64,000 nucleotides of DNA from an uncultured Prevotellaceae bacterium (lineage in GTDB: Bacteria; Bacteroidota; Bacteroidia; Bacteroidales; Muribaculaceae): assembly GCA_900318865.1 (NCBI GenBank), contig ONMF01000008.1:24195-88194 (forward strand), written 5' to 3'. Of this stretch, positions 47,418-56,689 are shown one piece after another. Under the pieces are notes generated by a model. It ran no database searches. It was given only the letters and a program-made list of their open reading frames with translations, and was not told the origin of the DNA. How positions within the stretch are numbered: position 1 is the first letter of the stretch; the number at the start of each line of letters is the position of its first letter. Both the position numbers and the translations under genes were made by a program.

Positions 47418-47671
47418 CGACTTTTGTTAACGAGTATTAAAAGTAATTTATTCCTTTAAATTTTAAAAATTCAATCATCTGATTATCAGTAGTCATGTGA
47501 TTTAAAAAGGTGAAAAAATTAAGAATATTTAATGTATATAACATTTTTTATACAAAAAAACAGCCTTAAAAATTTATTGCCATAGTCCAAATGGTGTAAT
47601 TTTGTAAAAGAAGATAAAACATAACCTATTTTCGCGCCAAAAGGCGCATGAAACCTAAAAAAACGAAGACT
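47418..47671. other. AT-rich intergenic region before the ROK gene
   Basis: 254 bases with no gene. It holds a -7-like TAATTTTG (47597-47604), an inverted repeat GTATA-N10-TATAC (47534-47553), a short palindrome TGATTATCA (47480-47488), and a GCGCC-AAAA-GGCGC hairpin (47634-47647) that abuts an in-frame ATG at 47648. No T-run terminator is seen after GH18 A. The AT content is clearly higher than in flanking coding DNA. It probably holds the promoter and operator of the glycan locus. Confidence 0.5.
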
Positions 47672-48637
47672 ATGGCTGTTATTGCATTAGACGTTGGCGG
47701 AACCAAGGTTGCCAGTGCCATCATGGAGAATGACGGGACGATACGTTTCTCGCACAAGAATCTGCTGGGTGGCCGTGAAGGACATGATGTGGGCAAACTC
47801 ATTGTCAGCAATCTGTCTCGGCAGATCGAAAAAGCCAAGTATCACAAAATCAACATTGAATCGATAGGCGTTTGCATTCCCGGAACGGTGAACTTGGAGA
47901 CCGGTAGAGTGTGGGCTCCCAACATCCCGCAGTGGCAGAACTATCCGCTCAAGGAGGTGATTCGCAACTCGCTGGGAAATCCCGACATCGACATTTTTAT
48001 CGACAACGACCGCATCTGCTATGTGTATGGCGAAATGTGGCTCGGTGCCGCCCGCGGCTGTCGCAATGTGATTTTCGTTGCCGTGGGAACAGGTATCGGC
48101 GCCGGCATCATCATCGACGGCCATGCCCTGCATGGTGCCGACAACATCATCGGAGCCACCGGATGGATGGCGCTTGAGCCTCCTTACAAGAAAGAATACG
48201 ACCCGATGGGATGCTTTGAATATTATGCTTCGGGCAGCGGCATCTGCAATCGCGCCAAGGAACTGGTGAGGCAGAACAAGGCCTACCGTGGCGAGTTGCG
48301 CCAGATGCCCATCTCACGCATCACGACGCCCAGCGTATTCGAAGCCTTTGAGAACGGCGACCCCATTGCCACCGAAGTAATCAACAAAGCGGTGGAAATG
48401 TGGGGAATGGCCTCGGCCAACCTGGTGAGCCTGCTCAATCCCGAGAAAATCATCTGGGGTGGGGGAGTCTTTGGCCCCGCCCGCGGATTGGTGGACCGCA
48501 TTTATGACGAGGCCTGCAAGTGGGCCCAGCCGCTCACCATCAAGACGGTGAAATTCTCGTCATCGCAGCTGCCGGGCAATGCCGGTCTGCTCGGTGCCGG
48601 TTTTTTGGCCGTCAAGCATGGCTCGGTGGATCTCTAA
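47672..48637 (+). CDS. ROK family protein with degenerate substrate/zinc motifs
   Basis: 321 residues from 47672, or 329 from the ATG at 47648, which abuts a hairpin; I prefer 47672 because it starts right at VIALDVGGTK. The ROK fold is clear: phosphate loop DVGGTKVASAI, the catalytic Asp in DNDRICYVYGE, and VGTGIGAGIIIDG. The usual ExGH sugar-binding motif reads ATGW (residues 162-165), and the CxCGxxGCxE zinc motif is reduced to MGCFE. ROK proteins are sugar kinases (glucose, GlcNAc, ManNAc) or repressors; no helix-turn-helix is present. The kinase role is therefore plausible but uncertain. It leads the operon with MFS, SIS and SusC/D genes. Confidence 0.8.
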   Translation: MAVIALDVGGTKVASAIMENDGTIRFSHKNLLGGREGHDVGKLIVSNLSRQIEKAKYHKINIESIGVCIPGTVNLETGRVWAPNIPQWQNYPLKEVIRNSLGNPDIDIFIDNDRICYVYGEMWLGAARGCRNVIFVAVGTGIGAGIIIDGHALHGADNIIGATGWMALEPPYKKEYDPMGCFEYYASGSGICNRAKELVRQNKAYRGELRQMPISRITTPSVFEAFENGDPIATEVINKAVEMWGMASANLVSLLNPEKIIWGGGVFGPARGLVDRIYDEACKWAQPLTIKTVKFSSSQLPGNAGLLGAGFLAVKHGSVDL

Positions 48638-48658
48638 CTATTAAACACAACCATAGTT

Positions 48659-49798
48659 ATGGACAAAAAACAGACATTCAAGGCATTTGTTGCCGCCTGC
48701 ATCGGCATGGCGTTTTTCGGAGTGACCATGGTGGCGCTGGGTTCGGTGCTTCCCGCCCTGACCGAGAAATTGGCGCTCACCGGGCCTGAGATGGCCACGC
48801 TGGCCAGTGTGCTCACCGGTGGCATCCTCATCGGTTCGCTTGTGTTCGGTCCCGTGTGCGACCATTATGGGCACAAAGGCATCTTCCTGGCCAGCTGCAT
48901 CGCGGTGCTGCTGGGCCTGTTCGGCTTGTCGCTTGTGGGTTCCTTCACCCCGCTTGTGGGCTGCTATCTGCTCATCGGCATCGGTGGCGGAGTGCTCAAT
49001 GGGCAAACCAATACCCTGGCCAGCGACCTCTACGGTGGCGACGGCGGCAAGTTGAGCCTGCTGGGGGCATTCTATGGCGTGGGTGCGGTGTGCATCACAT
49101 TCCTGGTCTACATCACCGACCAGCGCGTGCCCTTCGAGACGATTATCCGAGTGCTGTCGTTGGTGGCCCTGCTGTGCATCGTCTACTGCTTCACGGTCAG
49201 CTTCCCCGAGCCCAAGCAGGCCCAGAGCTTCCCCATCAAGCAGGCCGTGCAAATGCTTGCCCAGCCGGTGTTGCTGGTGATGAGCTGCGTGCTGTTGCTC
49301 GAGAGCAGCGTCGAGACGATTACCAACAACTTGTCGACCACCTATTTCGGCCAGCAAGGTCTTGAGGGTGTGGTTATCCTGCTCACGGTGATGATGGTGG
49401 CGCTCACGCTGGCGCGTTTTGTGCTGTCGGTGCTGTCGGCCCGCATGTCGCAGCAAGCCATCCTCTACACCTTCTTCGCCATTTTGTTTGCCGGCTTTGC
49501 GCTCGTGTCAGTGGCACGCACCATGCCCATGGCTATGGTGGCGATGGCCCTTGTGGGAATCGGCACGGCAGCCACCTATCCTGTGGTGCTGGGCCGTTTG
49601 GGCGCCCGGTTCAAGCAACTGAGCGGCACGGCATTCGGCATCGCCATCACCATTGCCCTGGCTGGCAGCACGCTGCTCAATGCCCTGGTGGGTGGCCTGC
49701 TCTTGCACATCTATCCCTATGTGATGATGGCCTGCGTGGCGCTCATGGCCTTGCTGTTCTTCACGGGTAACCGTCTGCTGGACGGCAACGACAAATAA
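48659..49798 (+). CDS. MFS transporter
   Basis: 379 residues with twelve hydrophobic segments. It starts FKAFVAACIGMAFFGVTMVA, and the loop between helices 2 and 3 reads GPVCDHYGHKGIF, matching the MFS signature G-x-x-x-D-x-x-G-x-R/K. The two halves are linked by a cytosolic loop (FPEPKQAQSFPIKQAV). It lies 21 bases after the ROK gene. The context suggests import of GlcNAc or a related sugar across the inner membrane; the substrate cannot be read from the sequence. Confidence 0.85.
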   Translation: MDKKQTFKAFVAACIGMAFFGVTMVALGSVLPALTEKLALTGPEMATLASVLTGGILIGSLVFGPVCDHYGHKGIFLASCIAVLLGLFGLSLVGSFTPLVGCYLLIGIGGGVLNGQTNTLASDLYGGDGGKLSLLGAFYGVGAVCITFLVYITDQRVPFETIIRVLSLVALLCIVYCFTVSFPEPKQAQSFPIKQAVQMLAQPVLLVMSCVLLLESSVETITNNLSTTYFGQQGLEGVVILLTVMMVALTLARFVLSVLSARMSQQAILYTFFAILFAGFALVSVARTMPMAMVAMALVGIGTAATYPVVLGRLGARFKQLSGTAFGIAITIALAGSTLLNALVGGLLLHIYPYVMMACVALMALLFFTGNRLLDGNDK

Positions 49799-49857
49799 GA
49801 CAACCTTCAGCAAATACCATATTTATTTATTAACCCTTTAAAATTTGTTTTTTTATT

Positions 49858-50619
49858 ATGTATGCAAAAGATTGGTTAAAAAATGCGCATGAGATTATGA
49901 ACACTATCGAAGCCAGCCAGATGGAGAATGTCCGCAAGGCAGCCACCATCATGGCCGATTCGATAGAAGCCGGTCACTGGGTGCACACCTGGGGCTGCGG
50001 CCATGCCACGATTCCCTGCGAGGAAATGTATCCCCGCATCGGCGGCATCGTGGGCTTCCACCCGCTGTGCGAGCTCCCGCTCACGTTCTTCACGCAAATC
50101 ATCGGTCAAATGGGAATCCACCAGTTCTTGTACCTCGAGCGTCTTGAGGGATACGGACAGGAGATTATGAAAAACTACAATTTTTCCGACAAGGATTGCA
50201 TGTGGATTTTCTCCCACACCGGAATCAACGCAGTTAACATCGACATGGCCAACGAGGCCCACAAGCGCGGCATGAAAGTGATCGTCTATGGCAGCGCAGG
50301 TTTCACCGGCGACAAGCCCGGCCGTCATTCCAGCGGCAAGAACCTCTTCCAGGTTGCCGATGTGGTGGTCGACTCGTGCGTGCCCCTGCAGGACGCTTCG
50401 GTGACCACGAAGGCCCAGTTTGACAAGATTGGCCCGCTCTCGACCCTCGGTTTCGTTTCGCTGGTGTGGATGACCATTTGCACCGTCGTTGAAATCCTTG
50501 AGGAGCGCGGCGTGAAGCTCTACATCAATCCGTCGCACAATGTGCCTGGCGACACCACCGCCGGCGAGCGCCTTGATGCCGCCATCGACGAGTACAAGCG
50601 CCGCTTGCAGATTCTTTGA
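49858..50619 (+). CDS. SIS-domain sugar isomerase-like protein
   Basis: 253 residues with a sugar isomerase (SIS) domain of the UPF0309 type. It shows VHTWGCGHATIPCEEMYPRI, the phosphosugar-binding serine-type loop IFSHTGINAVNIDMANEAHKRGMKVI, and the NPSHNVPGDTTAGERLDAAI end. SIS domains bind phosphosugars and occur in isomerases, in MurQ-type etherases and in regulators. Here it lies between MFS and SusC genes, so it probably acts on the phosphorylated product of the ROK protein. The exact reaction is unknown. Confidence 0.8.
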   Translation: MYAKDWLKNAHEIMNTIEASQMENVRKAATIMADSIEAGHWVHTWGCGHATIPCEEMYPRIGGIVGFHPLCELPLTFFTQIIGQMGIHQFLYLERLEGYGQEIMKNYNFSDKDCMWIFSHTGINAVNIDMANEAHKRGMKVIVYGSAGFTGDKPGRHSSGKNLFQVADVVVDSCVPLQDASVTTKAQFDKIGPLSTLGFVSLVWMTICTVVEILEERGVKLYINPSHNVPGDTTAGERLDAAIDEYKRRLQIL

Positions 50620-50659
50620 TGATTCACCTATTTTCATTCATTTATAAACTTACATTAAC

Positions 50660-53600
50660 ATGAAAGGCAAACGAATCAATTTTTTCATGACGGCATTATT
50701 GCTGGCGGCGTTTACTACGGCAAGCGCCAGCAATGAGGCCATGATGGGCTCTATGCCTTCGCCAGCTCCCCAGCAGCAGGCTACCGTCCGTGCCAACGGT
50801 AAGGTGGTCGATGCCAATGGTGAAGCTGTGATCGGTGCCAGTGTGGTGCAGAAAGGTAATCCGTCGAATGGTACGACTACCGATGCCGACGGTGCTTTCT
50901 CACTCAATGTGCCCCGTGGTTCCAAACTGCTGGTGTCGTTCATCGGCTATGCCAGTCAGGAAGTGAATGCAGGCAGCGGACTGTCGATCAGCATGGTCGA
51001 AGACGCTCAGGTGCTTAACGACGTGGTCGTGGTGGGCTATGGTGTCCAGAAAAAGAAACTGGTCACCGGTGCCACTGTCCAGGTCAAGGGCGAGGACATC
51101 GCCAAGCAGAACACTGTGGACGTGCTGGGCGCTCTTCAGAGCCAGGCTCCTGGTGTGAACATCACCGCCAACAACGGCTTCCTTAACCAGGGATACAAGC
51201 TGAGCATCCGTGGTTTGGGTTCCTACAATGGTTCAAGCCCGTTTATCGTGGTGGATGGTGTTCCCAACGCCAGCCTCGACGCTCTGAACCCCACCGACAT
51301 CGAGTCGATCGACGTGCTGAAGGATGCTGCATCGGCAGCCATCTACGGTTCGCGTGCTGCTAACGGTGTGATTTTGGTCACCACCAAGCACGGTAAGGCC
51401 GGACAGTCGCAAATCAGCTACGATGGCTATGTGGGCGTGCAGAACCTCTACAAAATCCCGACCATCCTCACGGCCCAGGAATTCATGGCCATGCAGGACG
51501 AGGGTCGCGTCATGGACGGTCTCGACCCCTATGCCTGGGACACTTTCATTCCCATGAAAGACCTTCGCCTCATCGAAAGCGGTGAGTGGAAGGGTACCAA
51601 CTGGCTCAAGGAAATCATCAACCAGGATGCCATGGTTCAGAACCACGCAGTCGCCATCAACGGTGGCACCGAACGTGGCACCTATTCGCTGGGTGTGTCT
51701 TACACCCGCCAGGAGGCAACCCTGGGTGTGCCGGGCCAGAAACCCTACATGGATCGTTACAACTTCCGCGTGAACAACGACTACGTGATCAAGCGCCTCA
51801 ACGACCATGACTTCATCAAGGTGGGTGAAACGCTCAACTATCGCATGTACAAGCAGTTCGGTAGCTTCGCAACCGACGGTATCTACTGGAATGCCATGCA
51901 CAACATGCTGGTGATGAGCCCGCTCATGCATGCCTACAACTACAATGGCGACTACTACGTATACGCCGACCGCATTGCCGACGGCTACAACTGGGACATC
52001 TCGAACGGTGCCGACCGCAACCCGGTGGCTTACCTCGACTACCTGATGAACCAGAACAAGACGCACAGCCACACGCTGCAAACGAGCGCTTACCTGGAGA
52101 TTCAGCCCATCAAGGACCTGCGCATCAAGTCGCAGTTTGGCTATCTGTACAATTCGAGCGACTATCGCTCCTATCGTCCTGTGTGCCAGCTCTCGCAGAA
52201 CATCGACTACAAGGTGGACCAAGTGAGCCAGTCGCTCTCGAACAGCTACCGCTGGTCGTGGGAGAACACGGCGAACTACCTGTTCACCGTCAACGACAAG
52301 CACAACTTCGACGTCCTGCTCGGCCAGTCTATCGAGAAGGCCGGTTACGGCTTGTCGATGAGTGGTTCTGAGACTAACTCAAACTTCACCGACTTCAAGC
52401 ACGCCTACCTGAGCAACGTGCCCTTCGTCAATGCCAATGTGCAGTCGCTTTCGGGCGGTCCCAACACCCCCATCCGCATGGCATCGTTCTTCGGTCGTAT
52501 CAACTACAACTACGACGAGCGCTACATGGCCACGGTCATTGTCCGTGCCGATGGCTCCTCGAAGTTTGCCCGCGGCCACCGCTGGCACACCTATCCTTCG
52601 ATTTCGGCTGGTTGGGTGATGTCGAACGAGGCCTTCATGGAGTCGACCAAGAGCTGGCTCGATTTCTTGAAAATCCGCGCATCTTACGGTGTGAACGGTA
52701 ACGACGCAGTCGCTTCGTTCCAATATCTGTCGCTCATCACCACCAACAATGGTTACGGAGGCTACTCGTTTGGCGACGTGATTGACGCCGTGCAGTCGGG
52801 TTCTTACGCTTATCAGGTCATTAACCCTGACCTGACTTGGGAGAAGAACGAGGCGTTCAACATCGGTTTCGACGCACGCTTGTTCCGCAGCCGCCTGGGC
52901 ATCGAGTTCGACTTCTACAACCGTACCACCAAGGACCTTCTGGTCACCGCTCCTATCCTGAGCTCGGTGGGTGCCAACGCCCCGTCGGTCAACGCCGGTA
53001 AGGTTCGCAACCGTGGTGTGGAGCTCGCCATCAGGTGGAACGACACCTTCGCTCGCGACTTCTGGTACGGCGTGAACTTCAACATCGCCTACAATAAGAA
53101 CAAGGTGATCAAGATTGGTAACGCCGATGGCGTGATTCATGGCGAAGGCAGCGTCCTGTGGGAAGGCTGCGACGAGGTGATCCGCACAGCCGAGGAAGGA
53201 ATGCCCATGGGCTACTTCCTGGGTTACAAGACCGCCGGTATCTTCCAGAATCAAGAGCAAATCGACAACTACCAGGGTGCTAAGATCAATGGCGACAAGA
53301 CCATGCCCGGCGACGTGATCTACGTCGACGTGAGCGGCCCCGACGGCAAGCCCGATGGAACTATCGATGCCTATGACCGCACTATGATTGGCGACCCGCA
53401 TCCCGATGTGACGATGGGTCTGAGCCTGAACTTCGGCTGGAAGTTCATCGACTTCTCGGTCAACACCTACGGAGCCTTCGGCCAGCAAATCGTCAAGTGC
53501 TATCGCGACTTCAGCTCTTCGCCGCTGCAGAACTTCACTACCGATATCTTTAAGCGCTGGCACGGTGAGGGCACCAGCAACAAGTATCCTCGCCTGGCTT

Positions 53601-53899
53601 CGACCTCCAGCAACAACTGGAACATGGTGTCGGACATCTACGTCGAGAACGGTGACTATCTCAAGATTAAGAACATCACCCTCGGATTTGACTTCAAGAA
53701 GTTGTTCACCAAGCTGCCGCTCGAGCAGTTGCGTCTCTATGCTACGGTTCAGAATCTGTTCACCTTCACCGGCTACTCGGGCATGGATCCCGAAATCGGT
53801 TTCGGTGGTGAGGGAGCCGGCAGCTATGCTCAAGGTATCGACCTGGGATACTATCCCACCTCGCGCAATGTCTTGTTTGGCGTTAACGTAAAATTCTAA
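50660..53899 (+). CDS. SusC/RagA family TonB-dependent outer membrane transporter
   Basis: 1079 residues. Signal peptide (1-24), then a carboxypeptidase-like regulatory domain (about 45-120, GKVVDANGEAVIGASVV). The plug domain follows, with SIRGLGSYNGSSPFIVVDGVP, the SusC signature DIESIDVLKDAASAAIYGSR and ANGVILVTTK. The rest is the 22-strand barrel, ending in FGVNVKF with the terminal Phe. It imports oligosaccharides through the outer membrane together with the SusD lipoprotein, 6 bases downstream. No N-terminal extra domain (STN) is present, so it lacks the signalling domain that would act with an ECF anti-sigma factor. Confidence 0.96.
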   Translation: MKGKRINFFMTALLLAAFTTASASNEAMMGSMPSPAPQQQATVRANGKVVDANGEAVIGASVVQKGNPSNGTTTDADGAFSLNVPRGSKLLVSFIGYASQEVNAGSGLSISMVEDAQVLNDVVVVGYGVQKKKLVTGATVQVKGEDIAKQNTVDVLGALQSQAPGVNITANNGFLNQGYKLSIRGLGSYNGSSPFIVVDGVPNASLDALNPTDIESIDVLKDAASAAIYGSRAANGVILVTTKHGKAGQSQISYDGYVGVQNLYKIPTILTAQEFMAMQDEGRVMDGLDPYAWDTFIPMKDLRLIESGEWKGTNWLKEIINQDAMVQNHAVAINGGTERGTYSLGVSYTRQEATLGVPGQKPYMDRYNFRVNNDYVIKRLNDHDFIKVGETLNYRMYKQFGSFATDGIYWNAMHNMLVMSPLMHAYNYNGDYYVYADRIADGYNWDISNGADRNPVAYLDYLMNQNKTHSHTLQTSAYLEIQPIKDLRIKSQFGYLYNSSDYRSYRPVCQLSQNIDYKVDQVSQSLSNSYRWSWENTANYLFTVNDKHNFDVLLGQSIEKAGYGLSMSGSETNSNFTDFKHAYLSNVPFVNANVQSLSGGPNTPIRMASFFGRINYNYDERYMATVIVRADGSSKFARGHRWHTYPSISAGWVMSNEAFMESTKSWLDFLKIRASYGVNGNDAVASFQYLSLITTNNGYGGYSFGDVIDAVQSGSYAYQVINPDLTWEKNEAFNIGFDARLFRSRLGIEFDFYNRTTKDLLVTAPILSSVGANAPSVNAGKVRNRGVELAIRWNDTFARDFWYGVNFNIAYNKNKVIKIGNADGVIHGEGSVLWEGCDEVIRTAEEGMPMGYFLGYKTAGIFQNQEQIDNYQGAKINGDKTMPGDVIYVDVSGPDGKPDGTIDAYDRTMIGDPHPDVTMGLSLNFGWKFIDFSVNTYGAFGQQIVKCYRDFSSSPLQNFTTDIFKRWHGEGTSNKYPRLASTSSNNWNMVSDIYVENGDYLKIKNITLGFDFKKLFTKLPLEQLRLYATVQNLFTFTGYSGMDPEIGFGGEGAGSYAQGIDLGYYPTSRNVLFGVNVKF

Positions 53900-53905
53900 C
53901 TCGAT

Positions 53906-55699
53906 ATGAAAAAGATTAGTTTATTTGCTACTATATTGTCGGTCGCACTGGCATTGACCAGTTGCGAGAATTTTCTCGACACGGAGAACCTGACCCAGAA
54001 AACTTCGGGTAACTTCCCTGCTAACGAGAAAGAGGCCGACGAGGTGCTCACGGGCATCTATGCGCACTTGCTCTTCGAGAGCCCTGAGTCATCATCGGCA
54101 ACCTACATTGCCCAGCTGGCCAGCGACGATTGCCTGGGTGGAAACCTTTCTTACTCGGGTAACTGTGCTACCAACTTCCTTCTTTACAAAGACAACCTGA
54201 ACAACTTCTCGGGACTGTGGGATCGTTGCTACACGCTTATCAACCGTGCCAACGCCGCTCTCCAGTCGTTCAAGAATGTCCAGAAGTGGTCGAGCAAAGA
54301 AGAAGAGAACCGTCACTATGGTGAAACCTACTTCCTGCGCGGCATCACCTATTTTGAGCTGGCTCAAATCTTCGGCCCAGTGCCCCTGCGTACCGAACCC
54401 ACGGCCGACAACATTCCGCGCGCTTCGATTGAAGAGGTCTACACCGTCATTGCCAACGACCTGAAGCAAGCCATCGAGCTGCTTCCGGCCAAGAACTACT
54501 TTGCCGGCTCCAACATGACCGGCCATGCCACCAAGTATGCCGCCGAGGCTTTCATGGCACGTGTGTTCTTGTTCTACACCGGCCGCTATGCCCAGGAGAC
54601 CTTGCCCAACGGAACAACCAAGAGCGAGGTGATTGCCTGGATCGACGACTGTGTGAACAACTCGGGCAACGACCTGGTGAGTGACCAGCGTAACATCTGG
54701 GCCTACACCAACCAGGCCTCTGAGAAGAACGACCTCAAGTACGCTTATGTCACGGCCAACAACCTGAGTTGGGAGGGCAACAGCTGCAAGGAGACCCTTT
54801 TCGCCAACAAGCACAACCTGAAATCGAACTGGACTTACACCTGGTGGTCGAACACCGTGTCGCAGTTCTACTCGCCCAGTGCCGATAACTACAGCAATGT
54901 GCAGAGTTATCCGTTCGGCACCGGTTGGGGAGCTGGTCCTGTGTCGCCGGCATTTGTCAAGGAATGGCAAGACTGGGCAAGCAAGCAGCAGTACACCGAC
55001 GGCTACACCACCGACCCCCGTATCTCGGGCTCGATTTGGTCTTATGCCGCTTACGACCCCAACACAGCCGGCAAGGTTATCTTTGACCGTCGTCTCGACA
55101 GCAACGAGCCTGCTTACACTGTGTCTTATCGCTACTACGAGCAGACCGGTTACTTCAACAAGAAGTACATCAACATCAACGCCAAGGCCGACGATGGCTC
55201 CATCACAGCCTTCGGTCGCGTGATGTATCCCGGTGTGACCACCTACACCTCGCAGCAGTTGATTCAAATCCAAGACCTCATCCAGATGCGTTTTGCCGAC
55301 GTGCTGCTCATGCAGTCGGAGCTCAAACAAGAGCCCACCGGCCTGAACCGTGTGCGCGCACGCTCGCACCTGGCTCCCGTGGCCTACTCGCTTGAGGCTA
55401 TCAAGAACGAGCGCCGCTATGAGTTGGCCTTCGAGGCTCTGCGCTGGTTCGACTTGCTGCGCTGGTCGGGACCGTCGCTCGACGAGGCCGCCGCTGCCCT
55501 TAACAAGCAGACGGGCTTCACCCTCATCAACGCCGCCGTGGAGGTGCCCATGGTCAATTATGACTACGGCAAGCGCCTCAAAGAAACGCAAGGCTACTGG
55601 CCCATTCCGCAGTACGAAATTGACCTCTCTAATGGGGTGCTTGAGCAGAATCCCGGATGGAGTCCTGCAGCAATGTTCAGAGATTGGAATAATTTGTAA
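53906..55699 (+). CDS. SusD/RagB family glycan-binding lipoprotein
   Basis: 597 residues. Lipoprotein signal with LALTSC (Cys 20). The TPR-rich SusD fold is seen in GLWDRCYTLINRANAALQSF and RGITYFELAQIFGPVPL, with the conserved ERRYELAFEALRWFDLLRW near the C-terminus. It sits on SusC as a lid that captures the oligosaccharide. SusD proteins are specific to the polysaccharide of their locus; here a GlcNAc polymer is inferred from the enzymes around it. Confidence 0.96.
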   Translation: MKKISLFATILSVALALTSCENFLDTENLTQKTSGNFPANEKEADEVLTGIYAHLLFESPESSSATYIAQLASDDCLGGNLSYSGNCATNFLLYKDNLNNFSGLWDRCYTLINRANAALQSFKNVQKWSSKEEENRHYGETYFLRGITYFELAQIFGPVPLRTEPTADNIPRASIEEVYTVIANDLKQAIELLPAKNYFAGSNMTGHATKYAAEAFMARVFLFYTGRYAQETLPNGTTKSEVIAWIDDCVNNSGNDLVSDQRNIWAYTNQASEKNDLKYAYVTANNLSWEGNSCKETLFANKHNLKSNWTYTWWSNTVSQFYSPSADNYSNVQSYPFGTGWGAGPVSPAFVKEWQDWASKQQYTDGYTTDPRISGSIWSYAAYDPNTAGKVIFDRRLDSNEPAYTVSYRYYEQTGYFNKKYININAKADDGSITAFGRVMYPGVTTYTSQQLIQIQDLIQMRFADVLLMQSELKQEPTGLNRVRARSHLAPVAYSLEAIKNERRYELAFEALRWFDLLRWSGPSLDEAAAALNKQTGFTLINAAVEVPMVNYDYGKRLKETQGYWPIPQYEIDLSNGVLEQNPGWSPAAMFRDWNNL

Positions 55700-55711
55700 A
55701 AAATTCTCACT

Positions 55712-56650
55712 ATGAAAAATATATTGAAATATTCATTCATGATGTTCGCTGCAGCTCTCATGTTCACATCCTGCGACCCTATTGAGGACAAGGATGCGCA
55801 CAAGAATTTTGAGAATGCAGGCGATGCAATCACGCAAGAAGCTCTCACGGCAGCACTGTCGGTGCGTCAGCTTGAAAACGCTGAAGGCAAAATCGAGGGC
55901 GACCAGTACATCATCGTCAAGAACAGCCGCCCCGAAATTGGCGGCATGTGGCTGCTCAAGCGTGGTGAGGTGGTCGTCGCCAAATCGGCTGCCGACGTGG
56001 ATACACTCATCTCGCCGTCGAATGGTGAGTTTGATTTGATTTATCAATGTGTCTCCAACTACAAGAATGTGACCTCCAAGGTGTTCAAAATCACCGTGAC
56101 CAACGTCTTCGACGAGTGGGATAATTTCCTGACCGGCGCCGCCGACAAGGCCGATGTGAACGCCAAGAAGGTGTGGAAATTCCGCCGCCTGCCCAACGGC
56201 ACCGACTTTGCCTATGGCCACAACGGTGCCCACGGAGCTTGGAAGTACACCAGCGCCGGCTACACTCCCGAGTCGATCAAGGGTGTGGCATGGTGGGGTG
56301 AAGTGACCGATGCCATGATGGGCGACAACATCAACATGCGCATGGTCTTCTCCTACAATGGAAACAAGATGCAAATCTTCGACAAGAACGGAAACCTTTC
56401 TCAGGAAGGTACCTTTGCCTACAATCACGAGACGCCCGAAACGGGTGTCAAGGGCTGGCTCAACACGTCTATCCCCACCATGGGACAGCAGTGGAACGAG
56501 TGCGTGGGCTCGGGTGACCCCTATTATTGCAAGTACTATGTGCTCACGCTCGACGAGAACTACATGTCGCTCTACAACCCCATGGCAGTGCCTGGCGGCG
56601 ACTGGGACGACTGTGGCTGGTACATGTATTTCGAGGCTGTCGAAGAGTGA
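55712..56650 (+). CDS. Lipoprotein of unknown function, possible surface glycan-binding protein A
   Basis: 312 residues with a lipoprotein signal (FTSC, Cys 21), followed by DPIEDKDAHKN, an acidic stretch like the Bacteroidetes signal for surface export. Residues about 60-140 look like an Ig/PKD-like beta domain (QYIIVKNSRPEIGGMWLLKR...). Residues 150-312 are rich in Trp, Tyr and Gly with alternating strands (AHGAWKYTSAGYTPES, GWYMYFEAVEE), as in jelly-roll binding domains. I do not recognise the family with certainty. It lies 12 bases after SusD, where SusE-type binding proteins are usually found, so glycan binding at the cell surface is likely. Confidence 0.6.
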   Translation: MKNILKYSFMMFAAALMFTSCDPIEDKDAHKNFENAGDAITQEALTAALSVRQLENAEGKIEGDQYIIVKNSRPEIGGMWLLKRGEVVVAKSAADVDTLISPSNGEFDLIYQCVSNYKNVTSKVFKITVTNVFDEWDNFLTGAADKADVNAKKVWKFRRLPNGTDFAYGHNGAHGAWKYTSAGYTPESIKGVAWWGEVTDAMMGDNINMRMVFSYNGNKMQIFDKNGNLSQEGTFAYNHETPETGVKGWLNTSIPTMGQQWNECVGSGDPYYCKYYVLTLDENYMSLYNPMAVPGGDWDDCGWYMYFEAVEE

Positions 56651-56689
56651 TTTTTCAGATTTTGACACTTTTATAATTTAAAAGAAGCA

